A program made the translations under genes and the position numbers. A stretch of DNA of 64,000 nucleotides, taken from positions 186,001 to 250,000 of the forward strand of contig JBBMNZ010000082.1 in NCBI GenBank assembly GCA_037954325.1, written 5' to 3'. Below the pieces are notes generated by a model that was given only the letters and a program-made list of their open reading frames with translations, searched no databases and was not told the origin of the DNA. Of this stretch, positions 37,129 through 50,919 are shown piece after piece; position 1 is the first letter of the stretch; the number at the start of each line of letters is the position of its first letter. The DNA comes from Fistularia commersonii. Taxonomy: Eukaryota; Chordata; Actinopteri; Syngnathiformes; Fistulariidae.

Positions 37129-40100
37129 CAGCCATTCGTTCAAAAAGTACTTATCTCACCGATTGAAGCGTTTTTGATTAGGAGTTGAAATAACTTTTGA
37201 ATTTCATCAAGCTGGTTTCTGCTGTTAAAATATATTGTTTAGGACATGATTCTGCAGAAAATATTTCAAATTCAGTGTAATCCAGCGACAAGATCAAAAG
37301 ATATAGCCACTCTTGCAAATAATGCTTATCTCACCGAGTTGAAGCGTTTTTGTTTAGGAGAGGATATAACTGAAGAATTTCATCAAGCTGGTTTCTGCTG
37401 TTGAAATATGTTTTTTGGGATATGATTCTGCACAATATATGTCAAATTCAGTGTGATCCCATTAAAGGTTCAAAGGATATAGCCATTCTTTCAAAAAGGA
37501 CTTATCTCACCGAGTTGAAGCGTTTTTGATTAGGAGTGGAAATAACTAATGGATTTCCTCAAGCTGGTTTCTGCTGTTGAAATATGTTGTATATGACATA
37601 ATTCTGCACAACACATGTCAAATTCAGTGTAATCCCTTCGCAAGTTCAACATATAAAGCCATTCGTTATAAAAACGAACTTATCTCACCGAGTTGAAGCG
37701 TTTTTGATTAGGAGTGGAAATAACTTTTGAATTTCATCAAGCTGGTTTCTGCTGTTGAAATATGTTGTTTAGGACATGATTCTGCACAATATATGTCATA
37801 TTCAGAGATATCCCATCAAAAGTCCAAAAGATATAGCCATTCGTTCAAAAAGTGCTTAACTCACCGAGTTGAGACGTTTCTGATTAGGAGTGGAAATAAC
37901 TAATGAATTTCATCAAGCTGGTTTCTGCTGTTGAAATATGTTGTTTAGGACATGATTCTGCACAATATATGTCAAATTCTTGTGAGCCCATTACAGGTTC
38001 AAAGGATATGGCCAATCGTTCAAAACGTGCTTATGAGACCGAGTTGAAGCGTTTTTGATTAGGACTGCAAATAACTAATGAATTTCATCAAGCTGGTTCC
38101 TGCTGTTGAAAAATGTTGTTTAGGACAAGATTCTGCACAAAATATGTCTAATTCAGTATAATCCAGCGACAAGTTCAAAAGATATTGCCATTCGATCAAA
38201 AAGTGCTTATCTCACCGAGTTGAAGCGTTTTTGATTCGGACTAGAAATAACTAATGAATTTCATCAAGCTGTTTTCTGCTGTTGAAATATGTTGTTTAGG
38301 ACATGATTCTGCACAAAATATGTCAAATTCAGTGTAATCCCTTCACAAGTTCAAAAGATATAGCCATTCGTTCAAAAAGTGGTTATCTCACCGAGTTGAA
38401 GCGTTTTTTATAAGGAGTGGAAATAACTTTTGAATTTCATCAAGCTGGTTTCTTCTGTTGAAATATGTTGTTTAAAACATGTTTCTGCACAATATATGTC
38501 AAATTCAGTGTAATCCCTTCATAGGTTCAAAAGATATCGCCAGTCGTTCCAAAAGTGCTTATCTTATCAGGTTGAAGCGATTTTGATTAGGAGTGGAAAT
38601 AACTGATGGATTTCGTCAAGCTGGTTTCTGCTATTGAAATATGTTTTTTAGGACATGATTCTGCAAAACACATGTCAAATTCAGTGTAATCCAGCGATAA
38701 GATCAAAAGATATAGCCATTCGTGAAAAAGGTGCTTATCTCACCGAGTTGAAGCAATTTTGATTAGGTGTGGAAATAACTAATGAATTTCATCAAGCTGG
38801 TTTCTGCTGTTGAAATATGTTGTTTAGGATATGATTCTGCACAATATATGTCAAAGTCAGTGTGATCCCAATTACAGGTTCAAAGGATATAGCCATTCGT
38901 TCAAAAGGACTTATCTCACCGAGTTGAAGCGTTTTTGATTAGGACTGGAAATAACTAATGAATTTCATCAAGCTGGTTTATGCTGTTGAAATATGTTGTT
39001 TAGGACAAGATTCTGCACAATATATGTCAAATTCAGTGAAATCCCATCCCAGGTTCAAAAAATATAGCCATTCGTTCAAAAATTGCTTATCTCACCAAGT
39101 TGAAGAGTTTTTGATTAGTATTGAAAGTAACTAATGAATTTCATCAAGCTGGTTTCTGCTATTGAAATTTGTTGTTTAGGACATGATTCTGGATAATATA
39201 TGTCAAATTCAGTGTAATCCCTTCACAAGTTCAAAAGATATAGCCATTCGTTCAAAAAGTTCTTATCTCACCGATTGAAGCGTTTTTGATTAGGAGTGGA
39301 AATAACTTTTGAATTTCATCAAGCTGGTTTCTTCTGTTGAAATATGTTGTTTAGGACATGATTCTGCAGAAAATATTTCAAATTCAGTGTAATCCAGCAA
39401 CAAGATCAAAAGATATATCCACTCTTGCAAATAATGCTTATCTCACCGAGTTGAAGCGTTTTTGTTTCGGAGAGGAAATAACTAAAGAATTTCATCAAGC
39501 TGGATTCTACTGTTGAAATATGTTTTTTGGGATATGATTCTGCACAATATATGTCAAATTCAATGTGATCCCATTAAAGGTTCAAAGGATATAGCCATTC
39601 TTTCAAAAAGGACTTATCTCACTGAGTTGAAGCGTTTTTGATTAGGAGTGGAAATAACGAATGGATTTCATCAAGCTGGTTTCTGCTGTTGAAATATGTT
39701 GTATATGACATAATTCTGCACAATATATGTCTAATTAAGTGTAATCCCTTCACAAGTTCAAAAGATATAGCCATTCGTTCAAAACGTACTTATCTCACCG
39801 AGTTGAAGCGTTTTTGTTTAGGAGTGGAAATAACTTTTGAATTTCATCACGCTGGTTTCTGCTGTTGAAATTTGTTGTTTAGGACGTGATTCTGCACAAT
39901 GTATGTCAAATTCAGTGTAATCCCTTCACAAGTTCAAAAGATATAGCCATTCGTTCAAAAAGTGCTTATCTCACCGAGTTGAAGCGTTTTTGATTAGGAG
40001 TGGAAATAATCAATGAATTTCATTAAGCTGGTTTCTGCTCTTGAAATATGTTTTTTAGGATATGATTCTGCACAATATATGTCAAATTTAGTGTAATCAC

Positions 40101-40647
40101 ATCACAGGTTCAAAAGATATAGCCATTCGTTCAAAAACTGCTTATCTTATCGGGTTGAAGCGTTTTTGATTAGGAGTGGAAATAACTGATGGATTTCGTC
40201 AAGCTGGTTTCTGCTGTTGAAATATGTTGTTTAGGACATGATTCTGCAAAACATATGTCAAATTCAGTGTAATCCAGCGACAAGTTCAAAAGATATAGCC
40301 ATTCGATCAAAAAGTGCTTATCTCACCGAGTTGAAGCGTTTTTGATTCGGAGTGGAAATAACTAATGAATTTCATCAAGCTGGTTTATGCTGTTGAAATA
40401 TGTTGTTTAGGACAAGATTCTGCACAATATATGTCAAATTCAGTGAAATCCCATCCCAGGTTCAAAAAATATAGCCATTTGTGCAAAAAGTGCTTATCTC
40501 ACCAAGTTGAAGAGTTTTTGATTAGTATTGGAAGTAACTAATGAATTTCATCAAGCTGGTTTCTGCTATTGAAATTTGTTGTTTAGGACATGATTCTGGA
40601 CAATATATGTCAAATTCAGTGTAATCCCTTCACAATTTCAAAAGATA
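37129..40647 (+). repeat. Higher-order repeat C, copy 2 (3519 bp)
   Basis: Repeats copy 1 closely. A short patch at about 37607-37630 reads CACAACACATGTC followed by AATTCAGTG, where copy 1 (34088) has CACAATATATGTC and AATTAAGTG. The incoming version is the common form of another monomer subtype, as expected for gene conversion. Confidence 0.88.
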
Positions 40648-41258
40648 CAGCCATTCGTTCAAAAAGTACTTATCTCACCGATTGAAGCGTTTTTGATTAG
40701 GAGTTGAAATAACTTTTGAATTTCATCAAGCTGGTTTCTGCTGTTAAAATATATTGTTTAGGACATGATTCTGCAGAAAATATTTCAAATTCAGTGTAAT
40801 CCAGCGACAAGATCAAAAGATATAGCCACTCTTGCAAATAATGCTTATCTCACCGAGTTGAAGCGTTTTTGTTTAGGAGAGGATATAACTGAAGAATTTC
40901 ATCAAGCTGGTTTCTGCTGTTGAAATATGTTTTTTGGGTTGTGATTCTGCACAATATATGTCAAATTCAGTGTGATCCCATTAAAGGTTCAAAGGATATA
41001 GCCATTCTTTCAAAAATGACTTATCTCACCGAGTTGAAGCGTTTTTGATTAGGAGTGGAAATAACTAATGGATTTCATCAAGCTGGTTTCTGCTGTTGAA
41101 ATATGTTGTATATGACATAATTCTGCACAAAATATGTCAAATTAAGTGTAATCCCTTCGCAAGTTACACATATAAAGCCATTCGTTATAAAAACGAACTT
41201 ATCTCACCGAGTTGAAGCGTTTTTGATTAGGAGTGGAAATAACTTTTGAATTTCATCA
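40648..41258 (+). repeat. Higher-order repeat C, copy 3 (fragment, ~3.5 monomers)
   Basis: Follows the opening of copy 2 through GTTAAAATATATTG near 40743 and CATATAAAGCC near 41168. It carries private changes (GGGTTGTGATTC near 40936, AAAATGACTTATC near 41013) and leaves the unit at 41259, where TTTCATCACG replaces TTTCATCAAG. More private changes than between copies 1 and 2 fits reduced homogenisation at an array edge. Confidence 0.8.
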
Positions 41259-43060
41259 CGCTGGTTTCTGCTGTTGAAATTTGTTGTTTAGGACATGATT
41301 CTGCAAAACACATGTCAAATTCAGTGTAATTCAGCGATAAGTTTAAAAGATATAGCCATTCGTGAAAAAAGTGCTTATCTCACCGAGTTGAGACGTTTCT
41401 GATTAGGAGTGGATATAACTAATGAATTTCATCAAGCTGGTTCCCGCTGTTGAAATATGTTGTTTAGGACATGATTCTGGAAAATATATGTCAAATTCAG
41501 TGTAATCCCTTTACAAGTTCAAAAGATATAGCCATTCGTTCAAAAAGTACTTATCTCACCGAGTTGAAGCGTTTTTGATTAGGAGTGGAAATAACTAATG
41601 AATTTCATCAAGCTGGTTTCTGCTGTTGAAATATGTTGTTTAGGACATGATTCTGCACAATATATGTCAAATTCAATGAAATCCCATTACAGGTTCAAAG
41701 GATATAGCCATTCGTCCAAAAAGTACTTATGTCACCAAGTTGAAGAGTTTTTGATTAGGAGTGGAAATAACTAATGAATTTCATCAAGCTGGTTTCTGCT
41801 GTTGAAATATGTTGTTAGGTCAAGATTCTGCACAATATATGTCATATTCAGAGATATCCCATCAAAAGTCCAAAAGATATAGCCATTCGCTCAAAAAGTG
41901 CTTAACTCACCGAGTTGAGACGTTTCTGATTAGGAGTGGAAATAACTAATGAATTTCATCAAGCTGGTTTCTGCTGTTGAAATATGTTGTTTAGGACATG
42001 ATTCTGCACAATATATGTCAAATTCTTGTGAGCCCATTACAGGTTCAAAGGATATAGCCAATCGTTCAAAACGTGCTTATGAGACTGAGTTGAAGCGTTT
42101 TTGATTAGGAGTGCAAATGACTAATGAATTTCATCAAGCTGGTTCCTGCTGTTGAAAAATGTTGTTTAGGACAAGATTCTGCACAAAATATATCAAATTC
42201 AGTATAATCCAGCGACAAGTTCAAAAGATATTGCCATTCGATCAAAAAGTGCTTATCTCACCGAGTTGAAGCGTTTTTGATTCGGAGTAAAAATAATAAA
42301 TGAATTTCATCAAGCTGGTTTCTGCTGTTGAAATATGTTGTCTAGGAAATGATTGTGCAGAAAATATATAAAATTCAGTGTAATCCAGCGACAAGATCAA
42401 AAGATATAGCCTTTCGTGCAAATAATGCTTATATCACCGAGTTGAAGCGTTTTTGTTTAGGAGTGGAAATAACTAATGAATTTCATCAAGCTGGTTTCTG
42501 CTGTTGAAATATGTTTTTTTGGATATGATTCTGCACAATGTATGTCAAATTCAGTGTGATCCCATTACAGGTTCAAAGGATATTGCCATTCATTCAAAAA
42601 GGACTTATCTCACCGAGTTGAAGCGTTTTTGATTAGGAGTGGAAATAACTAATGAATTTCATCAAGCTGGTTTCTGCTCTTGAAATTTGTTGTTTAGGAC
42701 ATGATTCTGGACAATATATGTCAAATTCAGTGTAATCCCTTCACAATTTCAAAAGATCTAGCCATTCATCCAAAAATTACTTATGTCACCAAGTTTAAGA
42801 GTTTTTGATTAGTATTTGAAATAACCAATGAATTTCATCACGCTGGTTTCTGTTGTTGAAATATGTTGTTAGGTCAAGATTCTGCACAATATATGTCGAA
42901 TTCAGAGATATCCCATCAAAAGTCCAAAAGACATAGCCATTCGTTCAAAAAGTGCTTAACTCACCGAGTTGAGAAGTTTCTGATTAGGAGTGGAAATAAC
43001 TAATGAATTTCATCAAGCTGGTTTCTGCTGTTGAAATATGTGGTTTAGGACATGATTCTG
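41259..43060 (+). repeat. Mixed monomers at the right edge of the core (~10 copies)
   Basis: A non-periodic set of core-type monomers. They include the TGTTAGGTCAAG type (41813 and 42866), the GAGACTGAGTTGAAG type (42083) and the TTTTTTTGGATATG type (42510). No unit repeats inside. The stretch mirrors the mixed block at 19247-21880 on the other side of the B/C arrays. Confidence 0.72.
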
Positions 43061-44229
43061 CACAATATATGTCAAATTCAGTATAATCCCTAAATAGGTT
43101 AAAAAGATATCGCCATTCGTTCAACAAGTACTTATCTCACCGAGTTGAAGCGTTTTTGATTAGGAGTGGAAAAATTTTTTGAATTTCATCACGCTGGTTT
43201 CTGCTGTTGAAATATGTTTTTTAGGATATGATTCTGCACAATAAATGTCAAATTCAATGTATTCACATCACAGGATCAAAAGATATAGCCATTCGTTCAA
43301 ATACTGCTTATCTTATCGGGTTGAAGCGTTTTTGATTAGGAGTGGAAATAACTAATGGATTTAATCAAGCTGGTTTCTGCTGTTGACATATGTTGTTTAG
43401 GACATGATTCTGCACAACACATGTCAAATTCAGTGAAATCCAGCGACAAGATCAAAAGATATAGACATTCGTGCAAAAAGTGCTTATCTCACCGAGTTGA
43501 AGCAATTTTGATTAGGAGTGGCAATAACTAATGAATTTCATCAGTTAGATTTCTACTGTTTAAATATGTTGTTTAGGACATGATTCTGCACAATATATGT
43601 CAAATTCAGTGTAATCCCTTCACAAGTTCAAAAGATATAGCCATTCGTTCAAAAAGTGCTTATCTCACCAAGTTGAAGCGTTTTTGATTAGGAGTGGAAA
43701 TAATTGATAGATTTCGTCAAGCTGGTTTCTGCTGTTGAAATATGTTGTTTAGGAAGTGATTCTGCACAATATATATCAAATTTAGTGTAATCCAGACACA
43801 AGTTCAAAAGATATAGCCATTCGATCAAAAAGTGCTTATGTCATCGAGTTGAAGCGTTTATGATTCGCAGTGGAAATAACTAATGAAAGAATCAAGATGC
43901 TTTCTGCTGTCTAAATATGTTGTTCAGGACATGATTCTGCACAATATATGTCAACTTCAGGTGTAATCCCTTCATAGGTTCAAAAGATATAGCCATTCGT
44001 TCAAAAAGTGCTTCTCTCACCGAGTTCAAGAGTTTTTGATTCGGAGTGGAAATAACCAGTGAATTTCATCAAGCTGGTTTCTGCTGTTGAAATATGTTGT
44101 TTAGGATATGATTCTGCACAATATATGTCAAAGTCAGTGTGATCCCATTACAGGTTCAAAGGATATAGCCATTCGTTCAAAAAGTACTTATCTCACCGAG
44201 TTGAAGTGTTTTTGATTAGGAGTGGAAAT
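43061..44229 (+). repeat. Return of family A monomers
   Basis: A-type words reappear here: GGTTAAAAAGATATCGCC near 43097, ACTAATGGATTTAATC near 43350 and GTGGCAATAAC near 43519, with a degenerate palindromic tag (GTTAGATTTCTAC) near 43543. From about 43700 to 44165 the odd monomers of 11684-12140 recur in the same order. Confidence 0.82.
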
Positions 44230-47200
44230 GACTAATGAATTTCATCAAGTAGATTTCTACTGTTGAAATATGTTGTTTAGGACATGATTCTGCACAATAT
44301 ATGTCAAATTCAGTGTAATCCCTTCACAAGTTCAAAAGATATAGCCATTCCTTCAAAAAGTACTTATCTCACCGAGTTGAAGCGTTTTTGATTAGGAGTG
44401 GAAATAACTAATGAATTTCATCAAGCTGGTTTCTGCTGTTGAAATATGTTGTTTAGGATATGATTCTGCACAATATATGTCAAAGTCAGTGTGATCCCAT
44501 TACAGGTTCAAAGGATATAGCCATTCATTCAAAAAGGACTTATCTCACCGAGTTGGAGCGTTTTTGATTAGGAGTGGAAATAACTAATGAATTTCATCAA
44601 GCTGGTTTCTGCTGTTGAAATATGTTGTTTATGACATGATTCTGCACAATATATGTCAAATTCAGTGTAATCCCTTCATAGGTTAAAAAGATATCGCCAT
44701 TCGTTCAAAAAGTACTTATCTCACCGAGTTGAAGCGTTTTTGATTAGGAGTGGAAAAAACTTTTGAATTTCATCACGCTGGTTTCTGCTGTTGAAATATG
44801 TTGTTTAGGACATGATTCAGCACAATATATGTCAAATTCAGTATAATCCCTTCATAGGTTCAAAATATATCGCCATTCGTTCAAAAAGTACTTATCTCAA
44901 CGAGTTGAAGCGTTTTTGGATTCGGAGTGGAAATAATCAATGAATTTCATCAAGCTGGTTTCTGATGTTGAAATATGTTTTTTAGGATATGATTCTGCAT
45001 AATATATATCAAATTCAGTGTAATCACATCACAGGTTCAAAAGATATAGCCATTCGTTCAAAAACTGCTTATCTTATCGGGTTGAAGCGTTTTTGATTAG
45101 GAGTGGAAATAACTAATGGATTTAATCAAGCTGGTTTCTGCTGTTGAAATATGTTGTTTAGGACATGATTCTGCACAACACATGTCAAATTCAGTGTAAT
45201 CCAGCAACAAGATCAAAAGATATAGCCATTCGTGCAAAAAGTGCTGATCTCACCGAGTTGAAGCAATTTTGATTAGGAGTGGCAATAACTAATGAATTTC
45301 ATCAAGTAGATTTCTACTGTTGAACTGTGTTGTTTAGGACAAGATTCTGCACAATATATGTCAAATTCAGTGTGATCCCTTCACATGTTCAAAAGATATA
45401 GCCATTCGTTCAAAAAGTACTTATCTTACCAATTTGAAGCGTTTTTGATAAGGAGTGGAAATAAATAATGAATTTCATCAAGCTGGTTTCTGCTGTTGAA
45501 ATATGTTGTTTAGGACATAATTCTGCACAATATATGTCAAATTCAGTATAATCCCATCACAGGTTCAAAAGTTATAGCCATTCGATCAAAAAGTGCTTAT
45601 CTCACCGAGTTGAATCGTTTTTGATTCGGAGTGGAAAAAACTAATGAATTTCATCAAGCTGGTTTCTGACTTTTAAATATGTTGTTTAGGACATAATTCT
45701 GCACAATATATGTCCCATTCAGTGAAATCCAATCAAAAGTTCAAAAGATATAGCTATTCGATCAAAAAGTGCTTATCTCACCGAGTTGAAGCGTTTTTGA
45801 TTCGAGTTGGAAATAACTAATGAATTTCATAAAGCTGGTTTCTGCTGTTGAAATATGTTGTTTATGACATGATTCTGCACAATATATGTCAAATTCAGTG
45901 TAATCCCTTCACAGGTTCAAAAGATATCGCCATTCGTTCAAAAAGTACTTATCTCACCGAGTTGAAGCGTTTTTGATTAGGAGTGGAAAAAACTTTTGAA
46001 TTTCATCACGCTGGTTTCTGCTGTTGAAATATGTTGTTTAGGACATGAATCAGCACAATATATGTCAAATTCAGTATAATCCCTTCATAGGTTATGATAT
46101 ATCGCCATTCGTTCAAAAAGTACTTATCTCACCGAGTTGAAGCGTTTTTGGATTCGGAGTGGAAATAATCAATGAATTTCATCAAGCTGGTTTCTGCTGT
46201 TGAAATATGTTTTTTTAGGATATGATTCTGCACAATATATGTCAAATTCAGTGTAATCACATCACAGGTTCAAAAGATATAGCCATTCGTTCAAAAACTG
46301 CTTATCTTATCGGGTTGAAGCGTTTTTGATTAGGAGTGGAAATAACTAATGGATTTAATCAAGCTGGTTTCTGCTGTTGAAATATGTTGTTTAGGACATG
46401 ATTCTACACAACACATGTCAAATTCAGTGTAATCCAGCGACAAGATCAAAAGATATAGCCATTCGTTCAAAAAGTGCTTATCTCACCGAGTTGAAGCAAT
46501 TTTGATTAGGAGTGGCAATAACTAATGAATTTCATCAAGTAGATTTCTACTGTTGAAATATGTTGTTTAGGACATGATTCTGCACAATATATGTCAAATT
46601 CAGTGTAATCCCTTCACAAGTTCAAAAGATATAGCCATTTTTTCAAAAAGTGCTTATCTCACAAAGTTGAAGCGTGTTTGATTAGGAGTGGAAATAACTA
46701 ATGAATTTCATCAAGCTGGTTTCTGCTGTTGAAATATGTTGTTTAGGATATGATTCTGCACAATATATGTCAAAGTCAGTGTGATCCCTTCACATGTTCA
46801 AAAGATATAGCCATTCGTTCAAAAAATACTTATCTTACCGATTTGAAGCGTTTTTGATTAGGAGTGGAAATAACTAATGAATTTCATCAAGCTGGTTTCT
46901 GCTGTTGAAATATGTTGTTTAGGATATGATTCTGCACAATATATGTCAAAGTCAGTGTGATCCCATTACAGGTTCATAGGATATAGCTATTCGTTCAAAA
47001 AGTATTTATCTCCACGAGTTGAAGCGTTTTTGATTAGGAGTGGAAATAACTAATGAATTTCTACAAACTGGTTTCTGCTGTTGAAATATATTGTTTAGGA
47101 CATGATTCTGCACAATATATTTCAAATTCAGTGTAATCCCTTCACAAGTTCAAAAGATATAGCCATTTGTTCAAAAAGTACTTATCTCACCGAGTTGAAG

Positions 47201-47574
47201 CGTTTTTGATTAGGAGTGGAAAAAACTTTTGAATTTCATCAAGCTGGTTTCTGCTGTTGAAATATGTTTTTTAGGATATGATTCTGCACAATATATGTCA
47301 AATTTAGTGTAATCACATCACAGGTTCAAAGATATAGCCATTCGTTCAAAAACTGCTTATCTTATCAGGTTGAAGCGTTTTTGATTAGGAGTGGAAATAA
47401 CTGATGGATTTCGTCAAGCTGGTTTATGCTGTTGAAATATGTTGTTTAGGACATGATTCTGCAAAACACATGTCAAATTCAGTGTAATCCAGCGATAAGA
47501 TCAAAAGATATAGCCATTCGTCATAAAAGTGCTTATCCCACTGAGTTGAAGCGTTTTTGATTCGGAGTGGAAAT
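44230..47574 (+). repeat. Higher-order repeat D, copy 1 (19 monomers, 3345 bp)
   Basis: Starts at the private word GGAAATGACTAATG followed by the palindromic tag at 44249. It then runs through the same subtypes as 1-3400, but with the dimer at 46.5 kb single. It ends at GATTCGGAGTGGAAATGAC, where monomers equivalent to about 3420 are joined to the unit start. GGTTCATAGG is at 46971. Confidence 0.9.
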
Positions 47575-50500
47575 GACTAATGAATTTCATCAAGTAGATT
47601 TCTACTGTTGAAATATGTTGTTTAGGACATGATTCTGCACAATATATGTCAAATTCAGTGTAATCCCTTCACAAGTTCAAAAGATATAGCCATTCCTTCA
47701 AAAAGTACTTATCTCACCGAGTTGAAGCGTTTTTGATTAGGAGTGGAAATAACTAATGAATTTCATCAAGCTGGTTTCTGCTGTTGAAATATGTTGTTTA
47801 GGATATGATTCTGCACAATATATGTCAAAGTCAGTGTGATCCCATTACAGGTTCAAAGGATATAGCCATTCATTCAAAAAGGACTTATCTCACCGAGTTG
47901 GAGCGTTTTTGATTAGGAGTGGAAATAACTAATGAATTTCATCAAGCTGGTTTCTGCTGTTGAAATATGTTGTTTATGACATGATTCTGCACAATATATG
48001 TCAAATTCAGTGTAATCCCTTCATAGGTTAAAAAGATATCGCCATTCGTTCAAAAAGTACTTATCTCACCGAGTTGAAGCGTTTTTGATTAGGAGTGGAA
48101 AAAACTTTTGAATTTCATCACGCTGGTTTCTGCTGTTGAAATATGTTGTTTAGGACATGATTCAGCACAATATATGTCAAATTCAGTATAATCCCTTCAT
48201 AGGTTCAAAATATATCGCCATTCGTTCAAAAAGTACTTATCTCAACGAGTTGAAGCGTTTTTGGATTCGGAGTGGAAATAATCAATGAATTTCATCAAGC
48301 TGGTTTCTGATGTTGAAATATGTTTTTTAGGATATGATTCTGCATAATATATATCAAATTCAGTGTAATCACATCACAGGTTCAAAAGATATAGCCATTC
48401 GTTCAAAAACTGCTTATCTTATCGGGTTGAAGCGTTTTTGATTAGGAGTGGAAATAACTAATGGATTTAATCAAGCTGGTTTCTGCTGTTGAAATATGTT
48501 GTTTAGGACATGATTCTGCACAACACATGTCAAATTCAGTGTAATCCAGCAACAAGATCAAAAGATATAGCCATTCGTGCAAAAAGTGCTGATCTCACCG
48601 AGTTGAAGCAATTTTGATTAGGAGTGGCAATAACTAATGAATTTCATCAAGTAGATTTCTACTGTTGAACTGTGTTGTTTAGGACAAGATTCTGCACAAT
48701 ATATGTCAAATTCAGTGTGATCCCTTCACATGTTCAAAAGATATAGCCATTCGTTCAAAAAGTACTTATCTTACCAATTTGAAGCGTTTTTGATAAGGAG
48801 TGGAAATAAATAATGAATTTCATCAAGCTGGTTTCTGCTGTTGAAATATGTTGTTTAGGACATAATTCTGCACAATATATGTCAAATTCAGTATAATCCC
48901 ATCACAGGTTCAAAAGTTATAGCCATTCGATCAAAAAGTGCTTATCTCACCGAGTTGAATCGTTTTTGATTCGGAGTGGAAAAAACTAATGAATTTCATC
49001 AAGCTGGTTTCTGACTTTTAAATATGTTGTTTAGGACATAATTCTGCACAATATATGTCCCATTCAGTGAAATCCAATCAAAAGTTCAAAAGATATAGCT
49101 ATTCGATCAAAAAGTGCTTATCTCACCGAGTTGAAGCGTTTTTGATTCGAGTTGGAAATAACTAATGAATTTCATAAAGCTGGTTTCTGCTGTTGAAATA
49201 TGTTGTTTATGACATGATTCTGCACAATATATGTCAAATTCAGTGTAATCCCTTCACAGGTTCAAAAGATATCGCCATTCGTTCAAAAAGTACTTATCTC
49301 ACCGAGTTGAAGCGTTTTTGATTAGGAGTGGAAAAAACTTTTGAATTTCATCACGCTGGTTTCTGCTGTTGAAATATGTTGTTTAGGACATGAATCAGCA
49401 CAATATATGTCAAATTCAGTATAATCCCTTCATAGGTTATGATATATCGCCATTCGTTCAAAAAGTACTTATCTCACCGAGTTGAAGCGTTTTTGGATTC
49501 GGAGTGGAAATAATCAATGAATTTCATCAAGCTGGTTTCTGCTGTTGAAATATGTTTTTTTAGGATATGATTCTGCACAATATATGTCAAATTCAGTGTA
49601 ATCACATCACAGGTTCAAAAGATATAGCCATTCGTTCAAAAACTGCTTATCTTATCGGGTTGAAGCGTTTTTGATTAGGAGTGGAAATAACTAATGGATT
49701 TAATCAAGCTGGTTTCTGCTGTTGAAATATGTTGTTTAGGACATGATTCTACACAACACATGTCAAATTCAGTGTAATCCAGCGACAAGATCAAAAGATA
49801 TAGCCATTCGTTCAAAAAGTGCTTATCTCACCGAGTTGAAGCAATTTTGATTAGGAGTGGCAATAACTAATGAATTTCATCAAGTAGATTTCTACTGTTG
49901 AAATATGTTGTTTAGGACATGATTCTGCACAATATATGTCAAATTCAGTGTAATCCCTTCACAAGTTCAAAAGATATAGCCATTTTTTCAAAAAGTGCTT
50001 ATCTCACAAAGTTGAAGCGTGTTTGATTAGGAGTGGAAATAACTAATGAATTTCATCAAGCTGGTTTCTGCTGTTGAAATATGTTGTTTAGGATATGATT
50101 CTGCACAATATATGTCAAAGTCAGTGTGATCCCTTCACATGTTCAAAAGATATAGCCATTCGTTCAAAAAATACTTATCTTACCGATTTGAAGCGTTTTT
50201 GATTAGGAGTGGAAATAACTAATGAATTTCATCAAGCTGGTTTCTGCTGTTGAAATATGTTGTTTAGGATATGATTCTGCACAATATATGTCAAAGTCAG
50301 TGTGATCCCATTACAGGTTCATAGGATATAGCTATTCGTTCAAAAAGTATTTATCTCCACGAGTTGAAGCGTTTTTGATTAGGAGTGGAAATAACTAATG
50401 AATTTCTACAAACTGGTTTCTGCTGTTGAAATATATTGTTTAGGACATGATTCTGCACAATATATTTCAAATTCAGTGTAATCCCTTCACAAGTTCAAAA

Positions 50501-50919
50501 GATATAGCCATTTGTTCAAAAAGTACTTATCTCACCGAGTTGAAGCGTTTTTGATTAGGAGTGGAAAAAACTTTTGAATTTCATCAAGCTGGTTTCTGCT
50601 GTTGAAATATGTTTTTTAGGATATGATTCTGCACAATATATGTCAAATTTAGTGTAATCACATCACAGGTTCAAAGATATAGCCATTCGTTCAAAAACTG
50701 CTTATCTTATCAGGTTGAAGCGTTTTTGATTAGGAGTGGAAATAACTGATGGATTTCGTCAAGCTGGTTTATGCTGTTGAAATATGTTGTTTAGGACATG
50801 ATTCTGCAAAACACATGTCAAATTCAGTGTAATCCAGCGATAAGATCAAAAGATATAGCCATTCGTCATAAAAGTGCTTATCCCACTGAGTTGAAGCGTT
50901 TTTGATTCGGAGTGGAAAT
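47575..50919 (+). repeat. Higher-order repeat D, copy 2 (3345 bp)
   Basis: Every marker of copy 1 recurs 3345 bp later, including rare variants such as GACATGAATCAGC (46043 and 49388) and CACAATATATTTC (47112 and 50457). I found no difference between the copies in the parts compared. It exits at 50920 into the ordinary A order (AATAACTAATGAATTACG), so the AATGAC junction belongs to the unit and not to the flank. Confidence 0.9.
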
